A stretch of 64,000 nucleotides of DNA from Vagococcus hydrophili (GCF_011304195.1 NZ_CP049887.1:620001-684000); one strand, 5' to 3'; counted from the first letter of the stretch, positions 34,834 through 43,575 are shown. The notes: a model not told the origin generated them from the sequence alone. Translations and numbers: made by a program.

Positions 34834-35787
34834 ATGAAAAAACTTACTTTACACCTCATTGTAAATAGCCAAGCAGGTGCAGGTAACGCTAAAAAAATAT
34901 ATAACATTTCAAAAGACTATTTAAATAAAAAAAATATCGAATTTATTCCCTATTTTACTGAATACGCAGGACACGAGAAAAAAATCACTCGCTACTTACT
35001 CAAAAAAATATTAGTTGATTGGCAACCAAACATTGATAACTTCCCACTTTTAGTTGTTTTAGGTGGTGACGGGACCCTTCACGAAGTCATTAATATCCTT
35101 CAAAATCATCCAAATATTCCTATTGGTTACATCCCTGGGGGCTCTGGTAATGACTTTGCCCGTGCTGTCTCTTTATCGAGAAAAACAGAGGTTGCCTTAG
35201 AACGTTTGACGTCGATTACTCAACCAACAACGATTAAAGTAATGGAAGCTCACTTTAAAGAAACAAATGAAACACGGTTAATTTTAAATAATATTGGTGT
35301 TGGATTAGATGCTAATATTGTGACGACTGCCAATCATTCAAAATCTAAAAAATTCTTGAATCAGCTTCGCCTCGGTTCATTAACTTATCTAGCCGCTGTC
35401 TTTAAAGTCCTTCATAAACAAGAAGCCTTTCCAATTTCTTTCAAAACAGACACTCATTATCATAGTTTTGAGAGAGCTTATCTCTGCTCAATTACCAATC
35501 ATCCTTACTTTGGTGGTGGCGTTGCGATTGATCCGACAGCTAGTCCTTACGAAGATGAAATTAGTGTGGTTTTGATTGAAAAAGTCAATATCTTTAAAAT
35601 TTTATACTTAGCTGTTAAAATATTAAGCAAGAAGCACTTAACTTCAAAATATGTTCATCATTTTAAATCTAGACAGTTAGAAATCACCTCAAGCACCGAC
35701 CAATTTGGACAAACAGACGGTGAAATCATTGGCAAAGAACCTTATCACGTTAAGTGCCACTTAACAAATCATCTCTTTTGGTTGTAA
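34834..35787 (+). CDS. Diacylglycerol kinase family lipid kinase
   Basis: The 317-residue protein belongs to the DagK/YegS/BmrU family (PF00781): LHLIVNSQAGAGNAKK at the N-terminus, the nucleotide-binding LVVLGGDGTLHEVINIL near residue 78 and IPGGSGNDFARAV near 105. Members phosphorylate diacylglycerol or related lipids at the inner membrane face, recycling lipid from lipoteichoic acid synthesis. ATG 34834 is preceded by AAAGGAG. Which lipid it uses cannot be told from sequence. Confidence 0.88.
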   Translation: MKKLTLHLIVNSQAGAGNAKKIYNISKDYLNKKNIEFIPYFTEYAGHEKKITRYLLKKILVDWQPNIDNFPLLVVLGGDGTLHEVINILQNHPNIPIGYIPGGSGNDFARAVSLSRKTEVALERLTSITQPTTIKVMEAHFKETNETRLILNNIGVGLDANIVTTANHSKSKKFLNQLRLGSLTYLAAVFKVLHKQEAFPISFKTDTHYHSFERAYLCSITNHPYFGGGVAIDPTASPYEDEISVVLIEKVNIFKILYLAVKILSKKHLTSKYVHHFKSRQLEITSSTDQFGQTDGEIIGKEPYHVKCHLTNHLFWL

Positions 35788-35866
35788 GAGATATTGGGAG
35801 TGAAAACAAATGGATAAATTGAGAATGATTCCTTAATAACACATTATTTATTAAGGAGGAAAAAAC

Positions 35867-36274
35867 ATGATTACTTATAAAAAAGATAAAAACATTTCAT
35901 CTCAACATTTAGACACCCTTTATTCAAGCGTTGGCTGGATTAGCTATACACATGATTTAGATCAGTTAAAAAGAGCTGTGGCTTATTCCCTGTTTGTTTT
36001 AAGCGCTTGGGAGGACAACACTTTAATTGGCTTAATTAGAACTGTGGGAGACGGAGAAACGATTCTTTATATTCAAGATATTTTAGTCCATCCTGATTAT
36101 CAGAATAAAAAAATTGGCTCTGAATTAATGTCACAAACACTAGAAGAGTTTAAAGCAATTCGACAAAAAGTTTTACTCACAGAAGAAGCTCCTGATACAC
36201 GTTATTTTTATGAAAAATTTGGATTTAACAGTTGTGATCAAGGACAATCCGTAGCCTTTTTTAAAGCTTTTTGA
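35867..36274 (+). CDS. GNAT family N-acetyltransferase
   Basis: The 135-residue protein has VGWISYTHDLDQLKRAV near residue 22 and the GNAT core ILYIQDILVHPDYQNKKIGSELMSQTLEE near 66, with QNKKIG as the acetyl-CoA loop. It resembles small YhbS/ElaA-like Firmicutes acetyltransferases with unknown substrates. AAGGAGG lies upstream of the ATG. It ends at a strong terminator before the 36343 repeat array. Confidence 0.85.
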   Translation: MITYKKDKNISSQHLDTLYSSVGWISYTHDLDQLKRAVAYSLFVLSAWEDNTLIGLIRTVGDGETILYIQDILVHPDYQNKKIGSELMSQTLEEFKAIRQKVLLTEEAPDTRYFYEKFGFNSCDQGQSVAFFKAF

Positions 36275-36303
36275 TATTCGACTTTAACTAAATATTTAGC
36301 ATA

Positions 36304-36340
36304 AAAAATGAGGCGACTGTCTAAGTTCGCCTCATTTTTT
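36304..36340. terminator. Terminator after the acetyltransferase gene
   Basis: AAAAAATGAGGCGA, 10-nt loop, TCGCCTCATTTTTT. Confidence 0.9.
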
Positions 36341-36342
36341 AT

Positions 36343-36568
36343 GGATTGTTTTTAATTTCCTCCAGTTACTCGGAGCTAAGCGATTTTTTATTCACTCTTT
36401 ATAGTCCGGGTTCAAATGGCAGATCCTGCGGCAACTTCACCACTCTTTAGTCCGGAATAAAAAATCTGCTCCTTCGGTAACTTCAAAAACTAAAATCAAT
36501 CCCAAAACCATGGATTGTTTTTAGTTTCCTCCAGTTACTCGGAGCAAAACGATTTTTTATTCACTCTA
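36343..36568. repeat. Dispersed palindromic repeat: one partial and one full copy
   Basis: The full element (about 36449-36568) reads outer arm GGAATAAAAAATC, middle arm GCTCCTTCGGTAACTTC, inner hairpin (AAACTAAAATCAATCC / GGATTGTTTTTAGTTT around CAAAACCAT), middle arm CTCCAGTTACTCGGAGC and outer arm GATTTTTTATTCACTC. The stretch 36343-36448 holds a right half and then a lone left arm of the same family. It lies between convergent genes. The outer arms pair perfectly over 12 bp although their sequence differs from that of the 2471 copies. Confidence 0.85.
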
Positions 36569-36571
36569 TTC

Positions 36572-37609
36572 TTAAAAGTTTAAATAATTCGTTGGGTCTA
36601 AGTACCCTTGCCATTCTTCTGTACTCACACCAAAGTGTAAATGGCTACCTGTTGAATGTCCCGTACTTCCTACTAAGCCAATTAATTGACCAGCTTTGAC
36701 TGTATCTCCCACTTGTGTTTCGATCCCATTTAAATGAAAGTAATTAGTAAACAAATGATCCTCATGTTGGATAATCACATAATTCCCTGCTGATTCGTCA
36801 AAACCAGTTCCTACAACGACACCATTTTTCGCCGCTTTAACTGGTGAATTTTCAGCAATGGCTAAATCAATTCCGTCATGATGTTCTTCCCCTCTGTGAC
36901 CAAAAGGACTGCTTATACTATAACCTTCCACAGGTAAAACAAATTCGTTGGTTTCTACAACTGGAGATTCTTCTTTTTCCTCTTCTTGAGGTGCTACTTC
37001 TTTTACTTCTTCAACCTTAACTTCTACTTCGTCAAAGCGCGTTAAATTGTAAGACTCGATAATACTATTTAATTTTTGATCATAGTTTTCATCTGTTGAA
37101 TAAGTACTGGTTAAAGCTTTTGTTGCCTCTTCATAAGATTTGGCTTCTTTCTTATGAGCTCCTTTAAATAAATTTTTATTTTCTGCCGTGCCATTCTTTA
37201 ATATTGTTACATAATCTTCCATCGCCGCTTGATGACTTGGGTATTTTCTAAATTCTGTTTGTTTTAATTTTCCAGAAACATCAGAAGCATAATAAGTAAC
37301 AGACAATTGTTCATAAGACCCCTTTGTTCCAAACAAATTAAAATTAGGTGATTTAGCCAAATCACTTTGACCATTTCCAGATTCTAAAATAGCTTGAGCA
37401 ATCATAACAGAAGCATACAAATTATTTTCTTGACCTAATGCACGAGCTCGCTCTCCTATTGAATCAATCAAGTCTAAAGCATCTTGATTTTTAGTTGCTT
37501 GTTCATAAGATTGACTACTATCTATTTCACTTGCCAAAGTTGTTGTATTCATCATACCTAACTGTGCGACCAATAAAGTTAATAAAAAATAAGTTTTTAA
37601 TTTTTTCAA
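36572..37609 (-). CDS. Secreted bifunctional peptidoglycan hydrolase: GH73 glucosaminidase plus M23 endopeptidase
   Basis: The 345-residue protein has a signal peptide (cleavage likely after TTTLA near residue 26), a GH73 glucosaminidase domain (SVMIAQAILESGNGQSDLAKSPNFNLFG near residue 65, catalytic Glu in ILESG), a Glu/Val-rich linker (195-220) and a C-terminal LytM/M23 domain. The M23 zinc ligands are visible as HHDGID near 247 and HLHFG near 327. Together it could cut both glycan strands and peptide cross-links, for growth or cell separation. The catalytic set looks complete. The stop codon lies next to the repeat array. Confidence 0.92.
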   Translation of the reverse strand: MKKLKTYFLLTLLVAQLGMMNTTTLASEIDSSQSYEQATKNQDALDLIDSIGERARALGQENNLYASVMIAQAILESGNGQSDLAKSPNFNLFGTKGSYEQLSVTYYASDVSGKLKQTEFRKYPSHQAAMEDYVTILKNGTAENKNLFKGAHKKEAKSYEEATKALTSTYSTDENYDQKLNSIIESYNLTRFDEVEVKVEEVKEVAPQEEEKEESPVVETNEFVLPVEGYSISSPFGHRGEEHHDGIDLAIAENSPVKAAKNGVVVGTGFDESAGNYVIIQHEDHLFTNYFHLNGIETQVGDTVKAGQLIGLVGSTGHSTGSHLHFGVSTEEWQGYLDPTNYLNF

Positions 37610-37728
37610 AATAATTCTCCTTTAAGGTTAAGCAACAATTTGCTTTTTATTCGTTTCAATAACCATAGTTTACAGAGTTTTTCATGAAAAAATTTATCTC
37701 TTCTGTCGTTTCATAGACACATTTATCA

Positions 37729-37773
37729 AAAAAAGAGTTTAAAACCAACCAAAAAAGTTAGTTCCAAACTCGT
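37729..37773 (-). terminator. Terminator of the trmL-recD2 operon
   Basis: Minus strand GAGTTTGGAACTAAC and GTTGGTTTTAAACTC pair with mismatches and are followed by T7. Confidence 0.7.
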
Positions 37774-40278
37774 TTACATATAATCATAAGGACTTACGTC
37801 GTCCATCCCAATCATCGGATCCACCTGCTGTTTTGTCACTAACTCAATCGTTAAATCAAAACTTTTAGGTTTTTCTGACACAGGTTCTTCCTCAAATAAA
37901 GAAATTGGCTCTTCTTTAACACTGTCCTTCTCTTCAAAGGATAATTCTTTTTTTACTTCCTCAGTTTTTTCTTCTTCGTATAATTTCAACTGATTTTCTT
38001 GTTCTTCTAATTGCTCTTCTGCCTCAACTAACCGTTCTTTTAACGTCGTCTGCCTCGGAATCATTTCACTTTCAATGGCCAACTTAAAAGCTTCTTCTTC
38101 CCCTAGTAAAATCAAAAAGTCTTTACTTCTTGTGACTGCCGTATAAATTAATTTTCTTTGAAGCATACGACCGTACTGTTTAACTAGTGGTAGAATCACC
38201 ATTTTAAACTCGCTACCTTGAGATTTATGGATAGAACAAGCATAAGCTAAGGTAAATTTATTCCATTCTTGACGCTTATAAACCACTTCTGTCTCATCAA
38301 ATAAAAGTGTCATCTCATCAATCTTATCGTCTGTATCTTTTCCGTAGGTAATCCCGGTAATTTCACCCATATCCCCATTAAAGACATTGAATTCAGGACT
38401 ATTAACAAGGTGAAGGACCTTATCGCCGATTCGGTAAACTTTATCTAACCACTTAACTTCTTTTCTAGTGCCATCTTCGTTATCATTTAAAATTTCTTGC
38501 ATGAGTTGATTCAGTTGATCAATCCCCGCTTTACCACGATACATCGGGGCTAAAACTTGCATCTCTTGAGGACTGAATTTTTTATCTTTTGCCCGCAGAA
38601 CCACTTGCTTCACAACAGACTCAATTTGATTAACGGAACACGGAATAAAGGAGCGATCCTTTTGATTCTTCATCAAGTCTTGAGGCATCTTCCCATTCTT
38701 TATACTATGGGCTAAAGAAATAATGGTTGACCCATCTTCTTGACGATAAATATCTGTTAATTCTCGCTTAGGTATTTCTTTAACGGCTAGTAAATCTGTT
38801 AACACTTGGCCAGGACCAACAGAAGGTAACTGATCTTTATCCCCAACGAAAATAACTTGCATGTTATTAGGGATTGATTTGAGTAAGGTATTAGCTAACC
38901 ATGAATCCACCATGGACATTTCATCCACAATCAATAAGCCACCCTCAAGCTCCTTAGCTTCATCTAACACTTCTTTTTCTCGACCTGTTAAACCTAACAA
39001 ACGATGAATGGTGCTTGCTGGTAACCCAGTCATCTCATTCATTCTCTTGGCTGCTCGTCCAGTTGGCGCAGCTAAAAGAATTGGAAAGACTTCTTGTGTA
39101 TACTCATTTGGATCAAGAGAGAGTCCATTCAGTTCAGCAAATAACGTAACAATTCCGTTCACTACCGTTGTTTTCCCTGTACCAGGACCACCTGTTAAAA
39201 TAAAAAAAGGCGAAGTGATTGCTTCTTTAATCGCTTGGGTTTGTGACTCTCCGTAGCTAATATTAAATAATTTTTCAATTACTTTAAGCTGGTTTTCTAT
39301 TTCTTTTTTCGGATAAGAAATTTCTTTTTTACGCTTTAACAATCGTTTAATCGACGTCGTAATCCCCACTTCTGAAAAGTACAATGATTTTTCATACAGT
39401 TTAGTTCCTTCTTGAATAATCACGCCCTCTTCTGCTAGGTGAATAATCTCTTCTGCCACAAGAGTTGGATTTATCTCAAAAGGACGGCTACTCTCTAATG
39501 TCATTAAAGCAACTTCTAACAATTGCTTCGCTTCCATATAGGTGTTCCCTGTATTTAAACAACTTTGAAACAACTCATGAACAATCGCTGCTCGAAGTCT
39601 TTGGGGAGAATCCGCCTTAATTCCAATTTGTTCTGCTAAGGCATCAGCTTTTTTAAAACCAACACCCTCAATATCTTCCACTAATTGGTAAGGATTTTCA
39701 TCGATAATTTTCAACGTTTCTTCTTTATAAAATTGATAAATAGAAAAAGCCAATTGATTCCCGAAACCGTATTGATTCAGACCAACAATAATTTGTTCCA
39801 TCCCGTAATTTGCTTTTAGGGTTTCCACAATCATTTTGCGCTTTTTCTCATTTAGTCCCTTAATCTCAAGAAGGTACTCAGGGTCTTCGATAATCTTATC
39901 AATCGCATTCTCACCTAATAAATCAACCATACTCTCTGCTGTTTTCTTTCCAATCCCTGGAAATTTATCACTTGATAAATAGCTAATCAAGCCTGAAAGT
40001 GAGGTTGGTTTATCTTGTTGATAACTATCAACTTTTAATTGTTCCCCGTATCTTGGATGATTGACAATGTCCCCGTAAAAACGGTACAACTCATCTTCCT
40101 GAATTTGACCAAATGTCCCTGTGACAACAATTTCTTGCGCCGTATAAGAAGTATTAGTATCTTTAACATTGACCAAAAGAACTTTATAAAAATTAGTAGC
40201 ATTCTCAAAAAAAGTGGTCACTACTTGACCCACAATATAATTTTTTTCAACGGTTTCTTCTTCAAAAATAAAAACCAA
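37774..40278 (-). CDS. recD2: ATP-dependent DNA helicase RecD2
   Basis: A 5'-3' helicase of the RecBC-independent RecD2 type, involved in replication and repair in Firmicutes. The product of about 830 residues has N-terminal OB and helix-hairpin-helix domains (ISYLSSDKFPGIGKKTAESMVDLLGENA near residue 95), Walker A ILTGGPGTGKTTVV near 356, LLIVDEMSMVDSW near 450 and the late motif TLAYACSIHKSQGSEF near 690. The acidic Glu/Lys C-terminus is unusual but plausible. No ATG exists at the expected N-terminus: TTG at 40278 abuts the GGAGG, while ATT at 40269 has ideal spacing. It is the last gene of trmL-phosphatase-recD2. Confidence 0.95.
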   Translation of the reverse strand: MVFIFEEETVEKNYIVGQVVTTFFENATNFYKVLLVNVKDTNTSYTAQEIVVTGTFGQIQEDELYRFYGDIVNHPRYGEQLKVDSYQQDKPTSLSGLISYLSSDKFPGIGKKTAESMVDLLGENAIDKIIEDPEYLLEIKGLNEKKRKMIVETLKANYGMEQIIVGLNQYGFGNQLAFSIYQFYKEETLKIIDENPYQLVEDIEGVGFKKADALAEQIGIKADSPQRLRAAIVHELFQSCLNTGNTYMEAKQLLEVALMTLESSRPFEINPTLVAEEIIHLAEEGVIIQEGTKLYEKSLYFSEVGITTSIKRLLKRKKEISYPKKEIENQLKVIEKLFNISYGESQTQAIKEAITSPFFILTGGPGTGKTTVVNGIVTLFAELNGLSLDPNEYTQEVFPILLAAPTGRAAKRMNEMTGLPASTIHRLLGLTGREKEVLDEAKELEGGLLIVDEMSMVDSWLANTLLKSIPNNMQVIFVGDKDQLPSVGPGQVLTDLLAVKEIPKRELTDIYRQEDGSTIISLAHSIKNGKMPQDLMKNQKDRSFIPCSVNQIESVVKQVVLRAKDKKFSPQEMQVLAPMYRGKAGIDQLNQLMQEILNDNEDGTRKEVKWLDKVYRIGDKVLHLVNSPEFNVFNGDMGEITGITYGKDTDDKIDEMTLLFDETEVVYKRQEWNKFTLAYACSIHKSQGSEFKMVILPLVKQYGRMLQRKLIYTAVTRSKDFLILLGEEEAFKLAIESEMIPRQTTLKERLVEAEEQLEEQENQLKLYEEEKTEEVKKELSFEEKDSVKEEPISLFEEEPVSEKPKSFDLTIELVTKQQVDPMIGMDDVSPYDYM

Positions 40279-40291
40279 CCTCCTTTCTTTA

Positions 40292-40915
40292 TTATTTATT
40301 TAGGAAAGAATCATCATTCCATAACTCTAAAGTAAATTGACCATCTGAATAATCGATGATACTTAAACTATTATTAGAAAGACCACCTTGCTTGCGTAAA
40401 TCCGCTAAAGGTGTACCTATCAGTGTTTGAATACAGGCACCTAAAGTAACTCCGTGGCTGACAAATAAAAGAGGGCCTACCTCATTTTCTGAAATTGCTT
40501 TTTTAACCAGTTCGGTACTTCTTTTAATCATCTCTTCAAATGGTTCACCCTTAAATTTTTCATGAGAATATTGACTCGGTTCATTTCTTAACGCCCACAT
40601 CTCTTCTCCAAATTTTTCTCGGCTATCCACAATTTTTGTTCCTTCGAGTTCGCCTAAACCTAACTCTTTTAACGCATCTGAATAAATAATTTCAGGACAA
40701 TTAGTAAGTTCCTGACAGATACCTTCTGCCGTTTTTTGCGCTCTGGTCATCGGGCTTGAATAAATCGCTTCAAAAGAAACATCCTTCAAATGTTTACCTA
40801 GTTCTTCAATTTCGAGGTAGCTCTCAGGTAATAAAGGAGAATCACCTTCTCTACCTTGGAATCTCATCTCTTTATTCCACTGAGTTTTACCATGTCTTGT
40901 AAAATATAATTTCAT
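40292..40915 (-). CDS. Histidine phosphatase family protein (phosphoglycerate-mutase-like)
   Basis: The 207-residue protein starts KLYFTRHGKTQWN, with the phospho-accepting His in RHG at residue 8, and contains GLGELEGTKI near 69 and VSHGVTLGACIQTLI near 147, with the second catalytic His. These belong to the broad-specificity branch-1 histidine phosphatases. Which phosphoester it cleaves is unknown. It lies 15 bp after trmL and 13 bp before recD2, in one operon. Confidence 0.9.
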   Translation of the reverse strand: MKLYFTRHGKTQWNKEMRFQGREGDSPLLPESYLEIEELGKHLKDVSFEAIYSSPMTRAQKTAEGICQELTNCPEIIYSDALKELGLGELEGTKIVDSREKFGEEMWALRNEPSQYSHEKFKGEPFEEMIKRSTELVKKAISENEVGPLLFVSHGVTLGACIQTLIGTPLADLRKQGGLSNNSLSIIDYSDGQFTLELWNDDSFLNK

Positions 40916-40930
40916 CTGCTGACACCTCTT

Positions 40931-41434
40931 TTAACTAAGTTTGTCGTTATCGTAGATATGCGTCTTTTCTAAATTAGGGAAACCTTGTTGTTTTAGTGCT
41001 TCATAAATAATTAAAGCTGCTGTATTAGATAGATTTAGTGAACGAACATGCTCATCATTCATGGGAATACGAATACAGTTTTCCTCATACTCTCGCATAA
41101 AATCTTCTGGTAAACCTGTTGTCTCTTTACCAAAAATAAAGTAATGATCAGAGCCATCATTATAGTCAACATCACTGTAAGTTTTACGAGCAAATTTACT
41201 CACCAAATGAAGATTTTCTCCTTTAATACTCTCTAAAAAGGCCTCTAAATTAGGATAGTACTTAATATTAACATCATGCCAATAATCAAGTCCGGCTCTT
41301 TTTAATTGTTTGTCATCTGTTGAAAATCCAAGAGGTTCAATCAAATGTAGCGGGGTATTAGTCGCTGCACATGTTCTGGCAATGTTCCCTGTGTTAGCTG
41401 GAATTTGAGGTTCAAATAATACGATATGGTTCAT
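40931..41434 (-). CDS. trmL: tRNA (cytidine/uridine-2'-O-)-methyltransferase TrmL
   Basis: SPOUT-fold enzyme that methylates the ribose of the wobble nucleotide (position 34) of tRNA-Leu isoacceptors. The 167-residue product has [23 protein letters not shown], the knot motif [13 protein letters not shown] near residue 105 and [25 protein letters not shown] near 125, all diagnostic. The ATG at 41434 has only a weak ribosome binding site. Upstream lies a promoter plus a structured leader with a terminator, so transcription of this operon is probably attenuated. Confidence 0.95.
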   Translation of the reverse strand: MNHIVLFEPQIPANTGNIARTCAATNTPLHLIEPLGFSTDDKQLKRAGLDYWHDVNIKYYPNLEAFLESIKGENLHLVSKFARKTYSDVDYNDGSDHYFIFGKETTGLPEDFMREYEENCIRIPMNDEHVRSLNLSNTAALIIYEALKQQGFPNLEKTHIYDNDKLS

Positions 41435-41487
41435 TTATTTAACTTCTTTCTCTATTAAATTTATGTCTATTAATTGTCATTTTTACG

Positions 41488-41604
41488 TAAAAAAAAACGT
41501 ATCGCCTCGGTGTCAATTCACTGCGAGTCGTTACGTTGATGGGAGCCATCCCTCAACACCTTTTATCAGAACAGGAATCTGATAAAAAACTTTGAAAATG
41601 ACTT
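41488..41604 (-). ncRNA. Unidentified structured leader RNA with terminator, upstream of trmL
   Basis: About 120 nt between the promoter and trmL fold into three hairpins on the minus strand. Hairpin 1 is TTATCAGA/TCTGATAA (41563-41585). Hairpin 2 is GTTGA-GGGA/TCCC-A-TCAAC (41535-41556). Hairpin 3 (41496-41537) has a 12-position stem with two mismatches and is followed by T9-10, a terminator. An alternative stem GGTGTTGA/TTGACACC (41560-41553 with 41516-41509) would open hairpin 2 and block the terminator stem. That is a riboswitch-like switch. It does not match a class I know. Confidence 0.65.
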
Positions 41605-41610
41605 GAACAC

Positions 41611-41639
41611 AGTATAGCACCTATTTCAGATTAAAACAA
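41611..41639 (-). promoter_or_regulatory. Promoter of the trmL leader and operon
   Basis: Minus strand TTGTTT (41639-41634), 17-bp spacer, TATACT (41616-41611). Transcription would start near 41604. Confidence 0.6.
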
Positions 41640-41657
41640 CTTAGAATGTGAAAATGA

Positions 41658-42518
41658 CTATTTTTTTCCAACCAAAATTTTCACATCTATAGTCAATTCA
41701 CTAAAAGGATGTGCTTTGGCATAGGCTTTTGCCTGTTCTGACGCGCCCCAGTGAATAGGTGACATCATCAAAATATCCTCATAATCAGCTGCGTTAACAG
41801 GGAATTGATATGTCAGATGTTTTTCTTTCACTAAATTGACGTCTTTTTTGAATTTTTCATAAACATTTTCATTCGAGTAACTTTGTTTTTCTGGATTATC
41901 ATGATAAAACACTTCACGCATTTCTTTTAAATAAAAAGACTCAGGAATCACTTTAATCATTTGACCACCAGGTTTCAAAACGCGTAACATCTCATCATAA
42001 TGACTTGGGGAGAAAATATTAAGTAAAGTTGTGATACTATCATTTCTAAATGGCATGTTCGTCACGTCCCCGATAAAGAAAAAGCCTTCTTCAGAAAAAT
42101 CACTACCAAGTTGTACCCCTTCTTTAGATAAATCGAAGCCTAAATAATTAGGTTGGTCATTAAAATCGTGAATCAAGCGGTCAATAAAACTCCCTTCACC
42201 ACATCCCATATCAACAATATAATCGTGACTTGTCTCTTGCTCAATTAATAAACTTATTTCTTCCATGATTGGTAAATATAAATCTTTCTGAATCATTTTA
42301 CGACGACTCACTAGCATCTCTTTGTCATAATCACTTGTCATATGATGATCAGGAAAATGAATCGTTCCCTTTTTAGATAAATCAAAGCGATGGTTATTTT
42401 GACAAATCATCGTGTTCCCAATCACTTCTATAAAGCCTTTATGACATTTAGGACATTGAAAAACAGTTAGATGTGTTTCAATAAACTCTCGTCCATAATC
42501 AATTTTTTTCTTTAGCAT
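41658..42518 (-). CDS. rlmA: 23S rRNA (guanine-N1-)-methyltransferase, RlmA family
   Basis: The 286-residue protein has an N-terminal zinc finger (FQCPKCHKGF and MICQNNHRF, Cys/His ligands at residues 20-43) followed by a class I methyltransferase domain with YIVDMGCGEGSFIDRLI (SAM motif I near residue 97). This matches RlmA(I)/RlmA(II); Gram-positives usually have the G748-modifying form, whose loss or presence affects macrolide/tylosin response. The exact target position is inferred. It is a single-gene unit. Confidence 0.88.
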   Translation of the reverse strand: MLKKKIDYGREFIETHLTVFQCPKCHKGFIEVIGNTMICQNNHRFDLSKKGTIHFPDHHMTSDYDKEMLVSRRKMIQKDLYLPIMEEISLLIEQETSHDYIVDMGCGEGSFIDRLIHDFNDQPNYLGFDLSKEGVQLGSDFSEEGFFFIGDVTNMPFRNDSITTLLNIFSPSHYDEMLRVLKPGGQMIKVIPESFYLKEMREVFYHDNPEKQSYSNENVYEKFKKDVNLVKEKHLTYQFPVNAADYEDILMMSPIHWGASEQAKAYAKAHPFSELTIDVKILVGKK

Positions 42519-42635
42519 CCTTTTTTGACTCCCTCGTTAAATATTATTCTTATTCTATCATAAAAAAAAGAAATCAGTACTAGCTTTATGCTATACTATT
42601 CTTAAATTAACTTAGATATATTGGAGGATTAGTTC

Positions 42636-43280
42636 GTGATTATAAAAGAATTTTGTGCCGAAAACTTTACTAATATCCCAAGTGCCATTGCTTCTGGTGC
42701 GGGTCGTATTGAACTTTGCGACAACTTAAGTGTGGGTGGAACAACGGTTAGTAAAGGTGTAATGACTGAAACCTTAGCTTATTGCGAGGAAAAATCAGTC
42801 CCAGTTATGGCGATTATTCGTCCTCGTGGTGGCAACTTTATTTATACAGATACTGAAATTAAAATTATGGAAAACGATATTTATGAAGCGAAAAATTTAG
42901 GAGCTGACGGGATTGTTGTTGGTTGCTTAAATGAATCTAACTGGATTGACGAAGAAGCGATGAACATTTTGTTAGATGCAGCAGACGGTATGCAAGTAAC
43001 TTTCCACATGGCATTTGACGCAATGAGTCGTGACAATCAATTTTTAGCCATTGATTGGTTATCAGAGCGTAAAGTAGACCGTATTTTAACACATGGTGGC
43101 ATGAGTGGAACACCGATTGAACAAAATCTTGAGTACATTAGCGATTTAATCTCATATGCTAACAATCGCATCACCATCTTACCTGGCGGCGGAATTAATC
43201 ACAAAAACGTCGACTCAATCGTGAATTTCTTACAAGTCAAAGAAATCCACGGCACACAAATAGTAGATTTTAAGTTTTAA
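42636..43280 (+). CDS. cutC: CutC family protein (GTG start)
   Basis: The 214-residue TIM barrel matches the CutC family: IKEFCAENFTNIPSAIASGAGRIELCDNLSVGGTTVS at the N-terminus, VMAIIRPRGGNFIYTD near residue 50 and ILTHGGMSGTPIEQN near 150. CutC has been linked to copper homeostasis, but its biochemical role is unresolved. The start is GTG at 42636, nine nt after TTGGAGG. It ends just before the 43284 repeat array. Confidence 0.9.
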   Translation: MIIKEFCAENFTNIPSAIASGAGRIELCDNLSVGGTTVSKGVMTETLAYCEEKSVPVMAIIRPRGGNFIYTDTEIKIMENDIYEAKNLGADGIVVGCLNESNWIDEEAMNILLDAADGMQVTFHMAFDAMSRDNQFLAIDWLSERKVDRILTHGGMSGTPIEQNLEYISDLISYANNRITILPGGGINHKNVDSIVNFLQVKEIHGTQIVDFKF

Positions 43281-43283
43281 AAA

Positions 43284-43566
43284 ACATAGTGGTGAAAAAG
43301 GCGCTGAGCTCCAAGCAACTGGAAGAAATGAAAAACAATTCGTGCTTTTTGAATTGATTTTCATTTCTGAAGTTGTCGTAGGAGCTGCCTTTTGAACCCG
43401 GATTAACAGCGTGAATAAAAAATCGTTCTGCTCTGAGTAACTGGAGGTAATATCTAATAATCCACGCTTTTAGGATTATTAGATATTAGTGAAGTTACCG
43501 AAGGAGCAGAATTTTTATTCCGAACTAAAACATAGTGGTAAAAAAGGCGCTGAGCTCCAAGCAACT
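43284..43566. repeat. Dispersed palindromic repeat: two full copies and one half copy
   Basis: Copy 1 (about 43284-43405) is left arm AGGCGCTGAGCTCCAAGC, inner hairpin AGAAATGAAAAACAATTC / GAATTGATTTTCATTTCT with loop GTGCTTTTT, right arm GTAGGAGCTGCCTTTTGAAC. Copy 2 (about 43410-43530) has a different inner stem, TAATATCTAATAATCC / GGATTATTAGATATTA with loop ACGCTTTTA, and different outer arms. The third (43530-43566) has only the left arm. Same family as 2471, 20283 and 36343. Confidence 0.88.
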
Positions 43567-43575
43567 GGAAAAGCA

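Noticed and set aside
41488-41604. Fluoride (crcB) riboswitch
   Set aside because: GGGATGGCTCCC resembles part of the motif, but the later conserved CUGAUGnCUCC segment is missing and trmL is not a fluoride gene.
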